Of a stretch of DNA of 64,000 nt, positions 1 to 14,381 are shown one piece after another. The notes under the pieces were generated by a model. The model was not told where the DNA came from and made no database searches. It worked only from the letters and a program-made list of their open reading frames with translations. The translations under genes and the position numbers were made by a program. Source of the stretch: Spirodela intermedia (lineage: Eukaryota; Streptophyta; Magnoliopsida; Alismatales; Araceae); assembly GCA_902729315.2 (NCBI GenBank), contig LR746272.1:8488327-8552326 (forward strand), given 5' to 3'. Each line of letters starts with the position of its first letter. Position 1 is the stretch's first letter.

Positions 1-28
1 TGTGCTATATATCTTGAAATGTGATTAA

Positions 29-1783
<1,755 letters not shown>

Positions 1784-2487
1784 AGCTCTGCACGCCAGGA
1801 TCCCCTCCTCGACTGCCTTAGCTCGCTCCTCAACCATGGTCAGTTAGCTACCTGCTTTCTCCTTCGTTCATACCATTTATGTTCTGATCATTGCTCTAGA
1901 TCTTCTTCTCTCTGTTCTTCCTGTGGGCAGGTGTTCTCCTTCCGAGGCAGCAACAGGCTCCGGGGGCAATAACGACTCTCACGGTTCTGCTTCCGAGTAT
2001 GATTATTACTATATATAGAAATAGTAGGCCTTGCCCATGAGTAGAATCCGGCTCGATGCCTCCATGAACGGCTCCCTTTTTTTTCCCCTTGTGAGCCTTC
2101 CCAGGTTAGAAGAAGCCCATATATATGTATACGTAACCCTCATCATGTCAGCTCCCATGGGGTGGGCAATCTATCAGTCTTTTTGAATGGTCAACGCCAG
2201 TTTTTGGTCGCCTTCTTCCTCTAGTTTATACCGTCAGCGGGCCTGCGGGCTTCGTGTGGGCCGGCCCGAAATCATTGCTTCAAGTTAATTTCATCAGATT
2301 TGTAAAATAATATCACTGAATCGGATGAGATAATTCATAAAAAGTAGTATATTAGATTCGTGTGGTTGAGAAGATAATGTGGTTGGAGACTGCAGCAAGA
2401 CCCCACTGTAGCTGTCCCCGGGCGCAGAGACTGCTCTCCTCATCCTTCCTTCAGACCCAGTTGCAGCTGCAGAAAATACTCAAATCT

Positions 2488-2520
<33 letters not shown>

Positions 2521-2699
2521 TGGCAGACAGGCAGGCAGGCAGAGAGAGACAGACAGACTGACGGGTAATGGGCTGCCGAAAAAGTCCAAATTCTCCTAAA
2601 TACGTAAAAGGAGAACGCATAGAGAGGGAGGGAAGAAGGGAAGAAAAGAGTATCTCTTCGGGCGAGAAAAAAGAGAGTTTTAATTTTCGTTACTCTTTC
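1784..2699. other. Intergenic gap between two convergent genes
   Basis: It holds the 3' flanks of the DHFR-TS gene (+) and the ICR gene (-). The only clear structure is a (GA)n microsatellite at about 2488-2514, followed by a short CAGG/CAGA-rich purine stretch. I see no coding exon. The short reading frames here resemble nothing I recognise. Confidence 0.6.
2488..2514. repeat. (GA)n microsatellite
   Basis: A near-perfect GA dinucleotide run of about 27 bases, followed by a G run. Confidence 0.9.
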
Positions 2700-3914
2700 T
2701 TACTTCTGCTGACCTCTCTTCTTCCAAATATCGCCCAAGGCCCGAATGCCCCCGCTCTTCCTTTTGCTCCCTCCCAGCCAGTCCTCCGACTCTCCACCAA
2801 TCAGCGGCGACCCAGGAAAGCCGCCGAAGTCAACGGCGACGCCGCCACCTCCTCCTCTTCCTGCAATGCCTCCGGTGTCGGAGAGCACAGTCACGGCCGC
2901 GTCGGCGGCCTTCCTCCACTGGTCGACCTGAACCTTCAACTTCCTCATCTCTGTCTCCAGCGAGGACCTGCTGCCGTCCGCCGCCTCCAGCTGCTCCTCC
3001 AGTTGCTCCGCCTTCGCCTTGCTCTCCGCCAGCTCCTCCACCACCCGAACCAGCTTCAGTGCCGTCTCTTCCTCCCTCGTCCACGCCGCCGCCGCCTTCG
3101 CCGCCGCTTCCTCCAATTGCTTCTTCAAGCTCGCGTTCTCCGCCAGGCACTGCTCCAGCTCCTTCACCTTCTCCTCCAGCTTCGCTTCCAGTCTACCGGC
3201 CGTCTCCTCCTCCTCCACCACCGTAGTAATTCCACTCTCTTCGATGAGAACGGGATCGTTCTGTCCGGAGGGCACTTGAAGGTTGTCTTCTTCCACCGTA
3301 TTAAGCTGCTGCTCCCGGTCTTTGTCGGCGGTGCCATGGGGGTCATCGTCCTCAACTGGGTCTTCGTCTGCGGAGGAGGGTGGGATCATCTTCTTGGTAT
3401 CCTCCAGCTCCAGCTGGGCGTCTCTCTTGGCTGTCTCGGCAGAGACCAGCTGCTCCTTGAGCTTCCTGAGCTCGTCCTGCACATGGCCCAGTTTGGTCTC
3501 TAGATCAGCCACCCTCGTCCCCTTCTTCCTCTGGGTGCCCGATGGCAACTACAAGGAGACGCATGGATTTCAGATCGGAGGACCAGAAGAAGACGCATGG
3601 ATTTCAGAACTGGGTCGAGGTGCAGCACCGAGCCCACCTCATGGAGAGGGCTCCGGGTGGAACGCCGGGGGTTGACCTCCGGCTTCGGGCCACCGCGCTG
3701 ATGGGCCTGTGACCCATTAGAGTCGGGGTTCGCCGTCTTAAGATGAAGAGGGACTCGAGGGGATTGCCGCTGCGGCGGCGGCTGTGCAGGCAGATCCGAT
3801 CCCCTGCATGATGAACAAGGAGAAGGAACAGATGGTTCAGATCACAGCCAGAAACAGAGAAAAGCTTCATCGATTTTAATATCGTTGACCCGGTACTTAC
3901 CTTGATATAGGCAT
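2700..3914 (-). CDS. ICR/RIP family protein (interactor of constitutive active ROPs), coiled-coil
   Basis: Three coding exons, complement(join(2700..3548,3638..3803,3901..3914)), give 342 aa. Exon 1 is tiny (ATG plus four codons, donor GTAAGT). The junction rebuilds the family N-terminus MPISRGSDLPAQ, followed by QRQSPRVPLHLKT and RRSTRSPLHE. Exon 3 begins at a TGTAG acceptor and reads LPSGTQRKKGTRVADLE, so the TTG at 3548 is not a start. Most of the protein is heptad-rich coiled coil (KLGHVQDELRKLKEQL, then EEKVKELEQCLAENASLKKQLEE), followed by the family motif VDQWRKAADAA and the C-terminal DIWKKRGQQK. ICR proteins are scaffolds that bind GTP-loaded ROP GTPases and link them to cytoskeleton and vesicle traffic at the plasma membrane. 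Intron 2 is only 89 nt. The last exon is very GC-rich, and long frames on the other strand over it are shadows. Family assignment is confident; the exact ICR member is not. Confidence 0.88.
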
Positions 3915-5443
3915 CCGTCTTAGCTCCAAGCCACGGACTCTGAAGCTCGAATCTCTGGGCTCTGTCTCTTCCCCGCCAAGCCAGGAGGCGATTTAGAAAG
4001 AGGCACCAAGAGAGGAGTCACCTGTCCTTCAACAACCACCCTCCTGAAATAAATATTGCTTTCTTACGACTTGAAAGGGCAAGAACAGCCACGTACAAAC
4101 AGGAAATTAAATGATGAACATCCACCAAACAGACGGTGATCACGGGACGAGAACAAAAACCTTGAAGGCCAGACAAAGCATACCCTCGATTCTCTGGGGT
4201 GGGCCTCGGTGATTCACATGGACAGCAGGGTAGAGCCCATGGAATGAACAGGAAACTACTGTAGAAACAAGAGGGAGCTGGGAAGAAAACACACAATAAT
4301 ATGCAAAAGATGGAACAGATCTAGAGCGGACGAACCCCAGGAAATGAGAGGCAAGGTGGAAGGCCAAGTGCTATGGAACACCAACCCCCTCCCCCCCTCC
4401 CCCCCCTACCGAAGAGATGACGAATCAGACAGGAAATCTGCAGCCTCCTCACCCTATGCGGATTCTTGCTGATTAATTAGTTCTCTGGAAGAAGGATGGA
4501 GTTTCACCTTTCGACAGTAGGACTGGAATTGTTTGCACGTTCGGAGCTTCACGGGTGTAGGACTGGATCTTCTGTGGTGAGCCGTCTCCTTGGCGCCGGA
4601 GGAGATGGGGGGGTTGCCTACTGCAGACACTGCGAGGGATTATTTTAATTCTCCTTTGCAATCATTGCTTAAGTGACATTATTTGAGGACGAGATATTAT
4701 TGAGCGGCAAAATCACCGCAAGATCGCTACCGACGGCACAACAAGAGGATCACGGAATAAATGAGCTGGGGCAATCAAAAGCTCGATGGGCAAATGCATA
4801 TTTTTTGTATGGTTGTGCATGTGCGACCGAAGAAATAATGAATACCGGCAATAAATTTTGCCACGTAAGAAGACCGACCAGCTACTCGCTGCAAAGAATA
4901 CTCGTCATCTTTCACCTCTTTATTCTAAACGGTTAACATTCTCGCCTGACTCTTTCTCTTCGACAGTCCGGGAATGAGCCGCCATTGAATGATGCGTGCA
5001 CCCAGAGAGTGGTTACCGCTCTTCAATCCGGGAAAAGAGGGAACATATTAGATCTAAATGTCAAGGACCTGGGAACGACCAGAGCTCGGAAAAGCGGATT
5101 TGATAATCCGAGCCGAAAGAACGCTTCATTCACAGGCACTACGTCTTCTTTTTGAAAAAAAGAAAGAAATAAGAGAAATAAACCATCCACCGATCAGCAA
5201 TGCTCCAGGAAGTGCAGGCGAAGAAATGGAGAAAGAATCCGTCCCCCAGTGTTTAAAACGCCGGATGAAGAAATTTTCTACGGCTCGTGCAACAAAAGCT
5301 AGATAGCTCACTTGACCAGCAGAGATACGACCCCCGAGGTACTCTTGAGGTCAGATAAACATGAAACGACGGAGAAAACGAATAAACGAGGAATCTCACC
5401 TTCAGATGGAATCCCCGCACCGCACCATTTGTGGCACACTCAG

Positions 5444-5446
<3 letters not shown>

Positions 5447-5486
<40 letters not shown>
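5447..5486. repeat. (GA)n microsatellite
   Basis: About 40 bases of uninterrupted GA dinucleotides upstream of the ICR gene. Confidence 0.9.
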
Positions 5487-5489
<3 letters not shown>

Positions 5490-6021
5490 GATAGAAGACG
5501 GTTCTGGGGGACGGGTGAGCTCTCACATCATCTGAGCAGAGAAGAAGGAGAAGAGCGGGTAAAGGTCCCCTGAGCGCAGAAAATGCTTCCACCTTCAACT
5601 TCAAACGGGAAAACTGCTTTTAAAAAGCTTCTGGAGTCCGCGCACGGCCTACAACCTCTCTCTATCTCTCTCTATATCTCTCTCTCTGTATATCGCTGTG
5701 CTGTTCTCCCGCCGCCGACCGTCACCCACCAGCCACGCTACAAGGATTTCAACATTGGAGCACCTCCACCGCCGATCACGTGGACCCATTTCTATCGGAC
5801 GGTTCAGATTTGGGCAGCGGGGACCACCGCCCACCCGCCATTCATGACGTGATTGAAAAGTCCCTCTCCTTTCCGACCATCCTCCGCCCTCTCCCCGAGG
5901 ACAAGAAATCCCCAGACAAGCGACAACGGAACTAACGGACTGTTACCGGGTTCGATCCGTGACCCATTCACTTTTTTTCACTTTAACCCCTAGAATGTTT
6001 CCCTTTTTCCCTACGCCACGT

Positions 6022-6037
6022 GGGGGGGGGGGGGGGG
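6022..6037 (+). repeat. Homopolymer of 16 G
   Basis: An uninterrupted G run directly after CACGT. Such runs are common sequencing and assembly weak points. Confidence 0.85.
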
Positions 6038-6243
6038 AACAAATTTTCCTCTTCCCCTCCCACCGACGGCACGTCAACGTCCTACCCCGTCTTCCTGCAT
6101 GAACTGGCCAACATCTTCTCCCTTGTTCTTTCTCTTATTATCTTTGTATACATCTGCGGGCGGGCGCGGAATCAACGGCTAAGAATTAAGAATCAATCGG
6201 TGGTAATGAAGATCGCTACTACTACGGACGTCTCTGATCCCTG

Positions 6244-9200
6244 CTATCGGCTGGTTTCTTCTTCTGGGTTTCTTCTTCTTCCCCGAGCCTCCGCTAGGGA
6301 GATCGCCATGGCCAGCATCACCTGCTCCTCGAAGCTGTCGGGGACGTGCTCGGCCGGCGAGGTGGCGGCGCCGCCCAGGTCCTCCTCCGGCGCTGCCGCC
6401 CTCCCGCCGCCGCCGGAGGTGACCTCCATCCAGCTATCGGGTGGATGAAGATGATGATGATGATTTTCCACCACCTGGCGTTCAGCCAGGGAGGCCACCG
6501 CGCAGGCGAGGCCACCGGAAGGGGAATCTTCACGGAAGGAGGGCCCCGAGCAGGACGGATCTGAGGAGGCGCCGCCGCCGCCATTCTCCTGATCGAAGCA
6601 GAGAGAATAAAGGAAGAGAATGGAGGAAGCTCAGAGAATCCTCAAAGTAGCGATTTTTTACTGGAACAGAGACGAAACATGGTCCAATGCTAAATAAATC
6701 ATATGATAACCGGCTATGGAAGGCCATTATCATCTACATTCACTGAGCTTGGTATCAGAAATGCCACCTTCAATCCGGGTCCAATCGTTCAGTCATATTT
6801 TTGAAATGATGCATGTGAACTATATAGTTCATAGAATAGCCCAGGCAAATGTCTGTCTCTCTGTCTCTATGTCTCTACAACAATCATATGAAATATATAT
6901 ATATGAAATATATCCATCATATGAAATTTCAGATATATATATATATATATATTGGACTAATACATGATAAAAAAAAATCAAGAACAGAAGTTAGAACTGG
7001 GTGGTCAAGATCACCAAGTGCCAATGCGAGTATATATGGTGCGAGTTACCTGAATGGATAGCCAGATGGCCTCCATAACCATTATGTCTTCAAGATCGAG
7101 GTCAAAGTCATCGGTCCTGCATTTCGGTAAACAGTTTGACCATGATGTCTTACCGATAAACATTGGACTAATCAAGAAATTCATCCACAGAAGTTCATGA
7201 TTTTGTGTGGCACAGTCTACCATTAAAAGCACACGCAAGCAACTGACCACAGATTAATCAAAACCAACAAACCTCCAGTTTGCCTCAAGAAACTATGTCC
7301 CCTGTATACAGAGAGCCCTCATCCGTCTGTAGAGAAAACAAGTACAGAGATGTGCAGTCTGCGTCCCATCCCTCCTTGTTCAGTTGAGTAAGATAGGGAC
7401 AGAAGAATGTGTTTTACAGCTTTTTACTTTAAATAGGAATATAGAGAAGAATGCGTACTAGCATTGAATATTATTTACTATAATTTAAGATTGAACAGTT
7501 ATCGTGCCAAGGCTGTTTCCTAAAAGCTTAACTCTTTGTGTAGAACTTTTCGTTACACTGTTTTCGAACAAATCAGCAGATGTCAGAGTAAGGCTACAGC
7601 TTCTGATTCAGATACTGCTTTAAATTTAGCCACTTCCAAGGAGTGTATTGCTGGCCTAGTCTGTATACAGATGTACGCATTGAAGAGGGGAAAGATCAGT
7701 TATAAAGAGTCATCACCACAGTTATTTGTCTGCCACTTAAAAACCACCATAGTTTGATCGGCAGTCAAAGGATGATATTGAATCAAGCGTGCTCAATTCG
7801 GACAGAAGGCCCTTTCACAAAGCGAGAGAAATAACTCGGCAAACAAGAGATATGTATGACAAAGTTTCCAACTATAATCCATATATAGACTTGCACTGAG
7901 TAAGAGTTTTGAAATAAAAAATAAAAAAAATCAAGGAATTTGCTAAAGAGACAATTTTCATCTGCCAAAGAGCATTTTAAAATTATGATGAACTTGTAGA
8001 GTGTCTTCGATCTTGAGAGGAGAAAAACAGCCTTTGAAATTGATACTGTTCACAGGACGGGTGGTCCGGGCAGAGTAAAACCAAAGAAAATGTACCCTCA
8101 GGTTGGACAACGAAAGAGCCAAACAAAGGCTTGCAACCGTTTTATTCTCCATTATGGTTCGACCCCGCTACCAACTATCCAAAAAGGTAAGTTAATAACT
8201 AGATCAAAGTTTTTACTTTCTCTATTAATTAAAAAGATCTGCAGTCCTTCCCTTGCAAGGAAGCAGTGATCTCTAGGCATGATTGAGCAGTTTATATCAA
8301 ATAATCGCCCTGCATCATCTACACAAGACTAAAAATCACTTCTGAAAACGTATCATAACGAAATAAATGAAAATTCTAGTATTTTATGTTTATCTGTTTT
8401 CCAATTTCAAAAATAAGACAATTAACCATGGTACTGATGAAGACGTCTGCTGAAACTTTTTTTTGCACAAAACCCATCTTAATTTCAGTTATGACTCCTC
8501 AGCTTTTCTTTTTTTCTTTTTTTTTATTTTTTTTATTTTTTACAAAACCATTTCGATTTTATACCACGTCATTAATTCTGTTTACCATCAAAGTTTAACA
8601 CCAGCAATTCAAATGTGGAGAGAATAATTGGTATGCTTTAATCTGATTTCAATATATACTATGATCCTAAAATACATAGTAAACACTATTTCATAAATAG
8701 CTGCAGTTTTTCTTCTCGTTATCACACAGCATTCTTTGTCTATCTAGATCATTTTCATAACAGCAACATAAAAATGCATGTGAAAACCAGTACTAATGAC
8801 CAACATTGGAGAATCATCCTATGTCAGCGGTTGCGGTACATATCTCTATATGTGGATTCCTGATTTTCCATAAATCCATCCCCCTTCAGACTTGAACATA
8901 AGAATATGCAGCATCACTTTTCATTTTCCCTCTACTCCCTACATCTTTGGCAGTCAAAGGGTAAAATATGTCCCAGGAAACAACCAGGAGCTCAATTATG
9001 GAGTAACATTGACAGCCAGCCAATGCTTAATCTTTGTGATCAAAGGCATGATCACAAAGACAAACATGCACTTGCAATCACATAAACACCAAAAATTCTC
9101 AAGACAAAAAAGAATACATTATATAACATAAAGAATAAGACGAGCGATTTTTGATTTGCTAACGGGTACAGATGCATATCTAGATATTTGGGTCAATTCA

Positions 9201-10527
9201 ATGAAAAACATTGATTTCATGGAAATCTAAGAGATAAAGAAATAAATGAATTTAGTAAATAAATGCATACCACCTCAACAAGTAAATGAATTTGCACATA
9301 GCAACTAAATAAAGGGTCACAGGAAAACTTGAGACACCTGTTTTGTCTGGTTTGTAAAAGCCTCCTGTTGACAGGCAAAGCAGGTGTGATCTGAGGTGAA
9401 ACAAATCCATTGTTTTGGCCTGCATATGTAGAGCAGCATTGTTGCATTAAAAAACTTAATGAAAGAAGTAGAATCCCTATCTTTAACTGGCATTCGCAGG
9501 GAATATCAGCGAAACCTGAACTTGAGCTACTTGGCAACTCCCGACATTCTATGCCTCCAGGGTTCATTATTCCATTCGACAAATCCATAATTTTTCTTCT
9601 CTCTATCCTTTCTTCTTCGTCAAGTCGTTCCTGTTGTTGCATCCTTATTTTTGCTTCTATAACTTTCTGTTCCTCCTACACAACCAGAAGAAACGAGCAT
9701 TTGAGGAAGTTCTACTCTGACAATGAGAACGGCAGTTCCATCCCCCAAGGAGACGAAAAAACGTGAGAGAAACATACAATCTTTTCCATTCGTCGTTCCT
9801 CTTTTGTCATCATGCCACGATAATCCACTTCATAATTAGAGCTTTTGCAAAAAGGGCACCTTTTAATTGTTAAAGTTTCCCATGTCAAAATGGTAAAGAC
9901 GACATACAGTTGGAATTTTCTAAATTAAAATATCATCAACTGTTTCCCCGAAAAATCTGCCAATAAAACGGACAAAGGATACTGTGAGGAACGTGTAGAA
10001 CGAAATGACTTCATCTGCAGATAACATTCTGTGAACGGGATCATCCAGTTGAGTCCATAGGAAATTAGAATGTAAAAAGATCTCGCATATGCTAAGTATT
10101 TCAATTTACAAGCCAAAATACCTGTACAGATGCCTTTCGTGCAACATTTTGAGCGGTTGAGACTGGGATAATACTAAAAAGAGAGAAACAGAAGAAGTAA
10201 AGAAATATTAGTCCGATCTTCTTGGATAGCCAAGATTATTGATCTTTTCCTGAAAAGATACAGGCCTATATAGGGCATCCTCAAATAGCTACCCACGAGA
10301 AACATTACTTCAACAGAGCAATAGAAAATACTGACCAGGAAGCAGATGGGGCACTCTTCACGATCAAAGATTCTCTCCTCCCCGCCAGGATAACAGGGCG
10401 CAAGTTTCGATCTGAGTATCTGCTTCCGAACCTTCTTGTGGTCGAAGTTCTGGTTCTGGTACAGGCCCTGCGGCCTCGTGTACTTCTCGTCCACCGCCTG
10501 TCTTCTCTTCCCAAGCTTATTCCCCAT
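6244..10527 (-). CDS. RING-type E3 ubiquitin ligase, GW2/DA2-related
   Basis: The favoured model has eight exons, complement(join(6244..6588,7050..7116,9338..9419,9516..9675,9778..9859,9983..10028,10122..10173,10336..10527)), 341 aa. The start is [20 protein letters not shown], the conserved N-terminus of GW2/DA2-type ligases. The RING is assembled from four exons: [31 protein letters not shown] and [15 protein letters not shown], giving eight cysteines. Next come a charged helix ([20 protein letters not shown]), the family block [21 protein letters not shown], and the tail [19 protein letters not shown]. These ligases ubiquitinate cytosolic and nuclear targets, and some control organ or seed size. 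A 96-nt GT-AG segment (9420-9515) is stop-free; if retained the protein is 373 aa with a hydrophobic insert. The intron between exons 9338-9419 and 7050-7116 is 2.2 kb. Family confidence is high; which paralogue is unclear. Confidence 0.9.
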
Positions 10528-11910
10528 CCTTACCAACGACAACAGCAACGGAAGCAACCAAAAGAATCAGATATCCCGCAGCCTACCCACCTTTAATTCC
10601 TTCACATCTCCCGCCGACCAGAACACCAAAGACTAGAGAGGGAAACCACACAACAAACTCCAACGTCAATTAAACCACTATCCTCCCAAAACCGTTTCAA
10701 ATCCCAAGCCGACCAATCGCCACGACCAGTCCAGCGGTGAGAACAACCCGCGGACGCCCCAAGAAAATTAACTACGATTCCCCCTCCAATGAAGACGACA
10801 AAAATGGCAAAAGAAAATGACCTTGTGTGTGTGTACGTATATGAGAGGGAGAGAGAGAGAGAGAGAGGGTCAGGAAGAACCTGAAAATTCCGTAAGCCGA
10901 GCAGATGATCCAGGAACCAGCGACCGAGGCGGCGGCCGGCCGTACTAATGGAGGGAGGGCTCATGAGCTGGACGAGATGAGATGGGAGGGATTACGAGGA
11001 GGAAAGCATCACGCGGAAGACAGGAGACTGATTGGGAGACAGCAAAGATTTCCCCAACTTCCTCCCAGCTCCCTCCCGTATACATACTCCCCAATATTAT
11101 GCAATTTCCTCCACACAGACAATCGACAAACAGATCAGATCCTCCCAGTCCGCTGCTTCTTCCTCCTCGTCTCTTCCTTGATATCCTTTCCACTGTTATT
11201 AGATTTTTACCCAAATCGCCATCCCTGTCGCTTTCCCTCCAATCGAGAAAGGGGAGGCGTGGACGAAGGTGGCAGCAGCGCCGTCTTCAAACAAAGAAAA
11301 TGGAGGGGAGACTCGGTCGCCGGCAAAGGCCAACTACTCTGGGCGACCAGGCCCGGCCTTTCTCATCGCAGGAGAGGTGGGGACCATTCTTCTCCGATCA
11401 GGCAATCTCCAACGTCCGCCAGGAGAAGGCTTCCGATCTTCCTTAGCGCTCGTTCCTTCGCTCCGCAGGACGGGGGAGATATGAAGAGGAGGCTTCCTGA
11501 AGAAAACAAATAAATACGTGGATTCTGTTTGGAAACTTCTCCAATTTAGCTCCACGAATAAATAATTTCCGGTAATATTGATAGCCGGTAAAAGAGGTCG
11601 AGATGAGGTTTTACACGCCACTGAATTCCCGGCTTTCTCGATGCGGGTATGCTTGCGGACATACTTGGGGCAGAAGAGGCGGTACCACGGGGCGGGCGGT
11701 GCACGCCGGCGGCACGGGCCAGTGGATGAACGGACAGCGGTGGATGAGCGGTGCCGGTAGGAGGCGAGAGAGTAAAAAGGGGAATGGGAGGTAGAACGTG
11801 TTGATGGGGAAATATTCCCGTGAAGAATGTTACCATATTTTGACACGAAAAGAGTTTCAGAAGGAACAGGATTGTTATTTATACCTGTCTGAGTATATAA
11901 CTTCACGGCT
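10528..11910. other. RING ligase upstream region / coiled-coil gene 3' flank
   Basis: About 1.4 kb. It should hold the RING gene's promoter and leader (minus strand) and the 3' UTR of the coiled-coil gene. A (GA)n run lies at about 10847-10868. Frames up to about 200 codons on either strand have no recognisable domain or conserved start context, and I do not call them genes. Confidence 0.5.
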
Positions 11911-13239
11911 TCAACTTTCAGTAGTCTGCCCACCATCCGCCCCCGAGGATAGTAATCTTTGAAGCTGTTTCTGTAAGGAGGACCTTAACTGGATATTTGA
12001 AGCCAGGGTTTTCTGTAAACTCTCTTCGACGGTTAAAAGCTCGGCTTTCCTTCTCTCTGCTGCTGCAAGCTCGGGATTATTCACGCATCCATCTCGTTCT
12101 TGGAGTTCCTTCAGGGTTGACCGCAGCTACAAGAATTTTGTTACATGCGTTGAGATATTGTTCATGACACCGCCGGATTCATGACATTTATTTAGCTAAT
12201 CACTGATCAAAAAATAAAATAAAGGAAAAAAATTAGGTCAAACATGGTAACACTGTCGCGTTTTCTAATCAATTAGCTTCCTGTTGAGTTAAGGGTGATT
12301 CAGAGGGCGAGGGCCTTTTTCTGCTCATTCCGATTCCCGATAGTCATTAAGGAGAGAAGGTAGTCTCTCGTAAATCCTCCCTAACGGGAAATTTTGAATC
12401 CATCAAATGTTGACTGTCGTTGGATGGGATGGCCCACAATTTATGATTATGAGAACTTCAATGTTGGCATCCTTCGCAATTTCAAGCAGAATCACCAATG
12501 TTGGCAAAGAAGCAGGTATGCTATTCCAAAAAAAATTGCGGTAAAATATTCGAGTTCGTTGGAAGGAAATATAATTTGAAGCCGAGAAAACAAAGAGAAA
12601 ATAAATCTTACTTCGGAGACTACAACTCTCAAGTTCTGCGCCTCCGAACGAAAATCCAAGATACGTCGCCTCACCAGCTCTTTAAAATCCCCCATCTCTG
12701 ATGTCTTTGTCTCATAAAATTGGTCCATGGTTTTCTCTTTCTCCTCCAGCTCGATGGTCCTGCACTTCAGGACTCTGATCCAACCATCAACAACCCACAG
12801 TCAACTCGGAAGTTAGGCAGGAAGTTGGAAAAACATAGAAGCAACTGGGAAAGCGCAGACCACCTGAACAGATCGGTAGAGCTCTGGTACCTGGCTTCAA
12901 TAGCCTCGATCTCGGCCTTCCTGGCAAGGATCTGGAACCTCACCTCGGCTCGTCTTCTCTCCAGCAGGAGGCACCTACGCTCTGCGCACCTCAACTTCGA
13001 GAGTTTTGCCGACAGAATCTGGGACTTGCTTCTCTGCAGCTCTTTCTCGGCCTGCCAGCCCAACAATCGGGGATATCCCTCCTTAGGCTCCCTGATCTCC
13101 TTCTCTGGAGAGATGACCAGAGTTTCCGCCTCAGAACGAAGGAAAATTTTGCTGCAAGAACCTGGAGGAGGGAGAGCCTCTCGTTCCTGGTAGCCTCCAT
13201 CTGCTGGAGCCTCTCCTGGAAAGCCGAGGGAAGCGCCAT
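11911..13239 (-). CDS. Conserved plant coiled-coil protein of unknown function
   Basis: Four exons, complement(join(11911..12126,12612..12774,12864..13051,13162..13239)), 214 aa, every junction in frame. It begins MALPSAFQERLQQMEATRNE, the strongly conserved start of a plant family I know only as a coiled-coil protein. The body is heptad-rich: AEKELQRSKSQILSAKL, then RRAEVRFQILARKAEIEAIE, then IELEEKEKTMDQFYETK. It continues with LRSTLKELQERDG, ends with QKQLQRLLSS, and has a short polar tail. There is no signal peptide, membrane segment or enzyme motif. Family members I recall are of similar size, so it looks complete. It shares a 1.1-kb divergent promoter region with the CID-type gene. No function can be assigned. 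Confidence 0.85.
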
Positions 13240-13530
13240 CGCCGTCGCCGTCGTTTGTTGGATGAGCGAGCGCGGGAATGAGCCGCTTGCACGCTTTCAA
13301 AAAAAAGCAAACTCGTCCTTAAATATCTCCCTGTCTCGTAATTATCCTAATTTAAAATAATTCACGAACATCAGGGAAAGAAAAATAAATCAGCCAACTA
13401 ATTATATTGGGCCACAGATGGGTCCAGCTGCTCCGCCGCACTCGTTCGTTGGAAATCTTTACGGTGGGCTACCAGCCCTCTCTATCTCACCTAAAAAAAC
13501 AGACCGCACGGTTACGTGGCCATGTAATAT

Positions 13531-13540
13531 TATATAAAAG
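13531..13540 (+). promoter_or_regulatory. Putative TATA box
   Basis: TATATAAAAG is a good plant TATA match on the plus strand. If it drives the CID gene the leader would be roughly 800 nt and might hold an intron. The link to that gene is an inference. Confidence 0.35.
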
Positions 13541-13897
13541 CCCCCTCCTTTCCTGTATTTTTATATACAGTGCGTCATATTTGGAAGCATTGGGAAAAGC
13601 CCGGCCTGACAGTCGATGATGGAGTTGCACGGAATAAGAGAACAGTGAAGGGGCGAGAAGAAACCCACACCTAAACGGGTTACAAGAGTCAAATCGGAGG
13701 CCTCAGCTTGGACGGTTGTGATCGGTCCACGACAGCTTGGGTTAATCACCTAATGAGTGACGACAGTCAGTAGAGTCGAGAAAGGGAGGCGAAAACTGTT
13801 AATATTCCCTTCCACCAGAGAAACTGTGGGAGAATCCCAACAAACTCCTGCCAGAGGAAGTTGCATAAAATCGTGCGTAAGTAGCCACCCCCGCCGG

Positions 13898-13898
<1 letters not shown>

Positions 13899-13933
<35 letters not shown>

Positions 13934-13955
13934 GTTCTAGCTCTCTCTCTCTCTA
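13899..13955. repeat. (CT)n microsatellite
   Basis: A CT run of about 34 bases, then a CTAG interruption and a second shorter CT run. It lies in the likely 5' leader of the CID gene, a common site for CT repeats in plants. Confidence 0.9.
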
Positions 13956-14381
13956 ACGCTCTCTCAGTGCAGATCACGCAGATCAGAGGAGAGGAGGGGA
14001 GGGAGGGAAAGAGAAGATAATCGGATTGCATGAGATAAAACGGAAGTGAATACGTTGATCGTCCGTGGTTTCCATTTTTCCGCGTACTGACGATGTACAC
14101 TGAGCGGAATGGATTTCTGGCTGGAGTAATTGTTTGAATGTGAATGCGTACAGCGAGGCAGAAAACCATCACTTCCTCCCTTGCCTTTTCATTTCGTCGG
14201 AGTTGATTGTCCTGTTCTTGTTTCGTTTTACTCCAGCATCTCTCGGGGAACTTGGAGGACGTGATCCCTTAGTTTTTCTGGAGTTTTTGCTGTTTCTGGG
14301 ATTCATACGGTGTTTTGATCGGTTCCTTTATCCGGCGTCCTGTGGCTTTCTTTGTTTCTCGGGTATCCCGTTGGATAAGGA

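Larger units (their letters stand above)
3915..6243. other. Intergenic region, ICR upstream / RING ligase 3' flank
   Basis: About 2.3 kb with no recognisable coding exon. It should contain the ICR promoter and 5' leader (minus strand) and the RING gene's 3' UTR. Visible structure: C-rich runs near 4389-4410, a (GA)n microsatellite at about 5447-5486, a CT/TA-rich patch near 5657-5695, and a run of 16 G at 6022-6037. Short frames on both strands match no family I know. Confidence 0.55.
13240..14381. other. Divergent promoter region between coiled-coil (-) and CID (+) genes
   Basis: 1,142 bp between the two start codons. It contains a TATA-box-like TATATAAAAG at 13531 (+), a (CT)n tract at about 13899-13932 with a shorter CT run after it to about 13955, and purine-rich sequence near 13984-14015. 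No coding exon is seen. Confidence 0.6.

Noticed and set aside
2568-3503. A 311-codon plus-strand frame rich in Leu/Arg/Pro
   Set aside because: It is the antisense shadow of the GC-rich ICR coiled-coil exon, which has a clear family match.
9925-10116. An open frame reading ...[24 protein letters not shown] that looked like a RING domain missing most cysteines (decayed ligase)
   Set aside because: The missing pieces are in separate small exons (10122-10173 and 9778-9859). Proper splice sites and phases restore all eight cysteines; the frame simply read through introns.
10905-11513. A 202-codon plus-strand frame in the RING upstream region
   Set aside because: No recognisable domain, overlapping frames of similar length on both strands, and GC-rich 5'-leader-like sequence.
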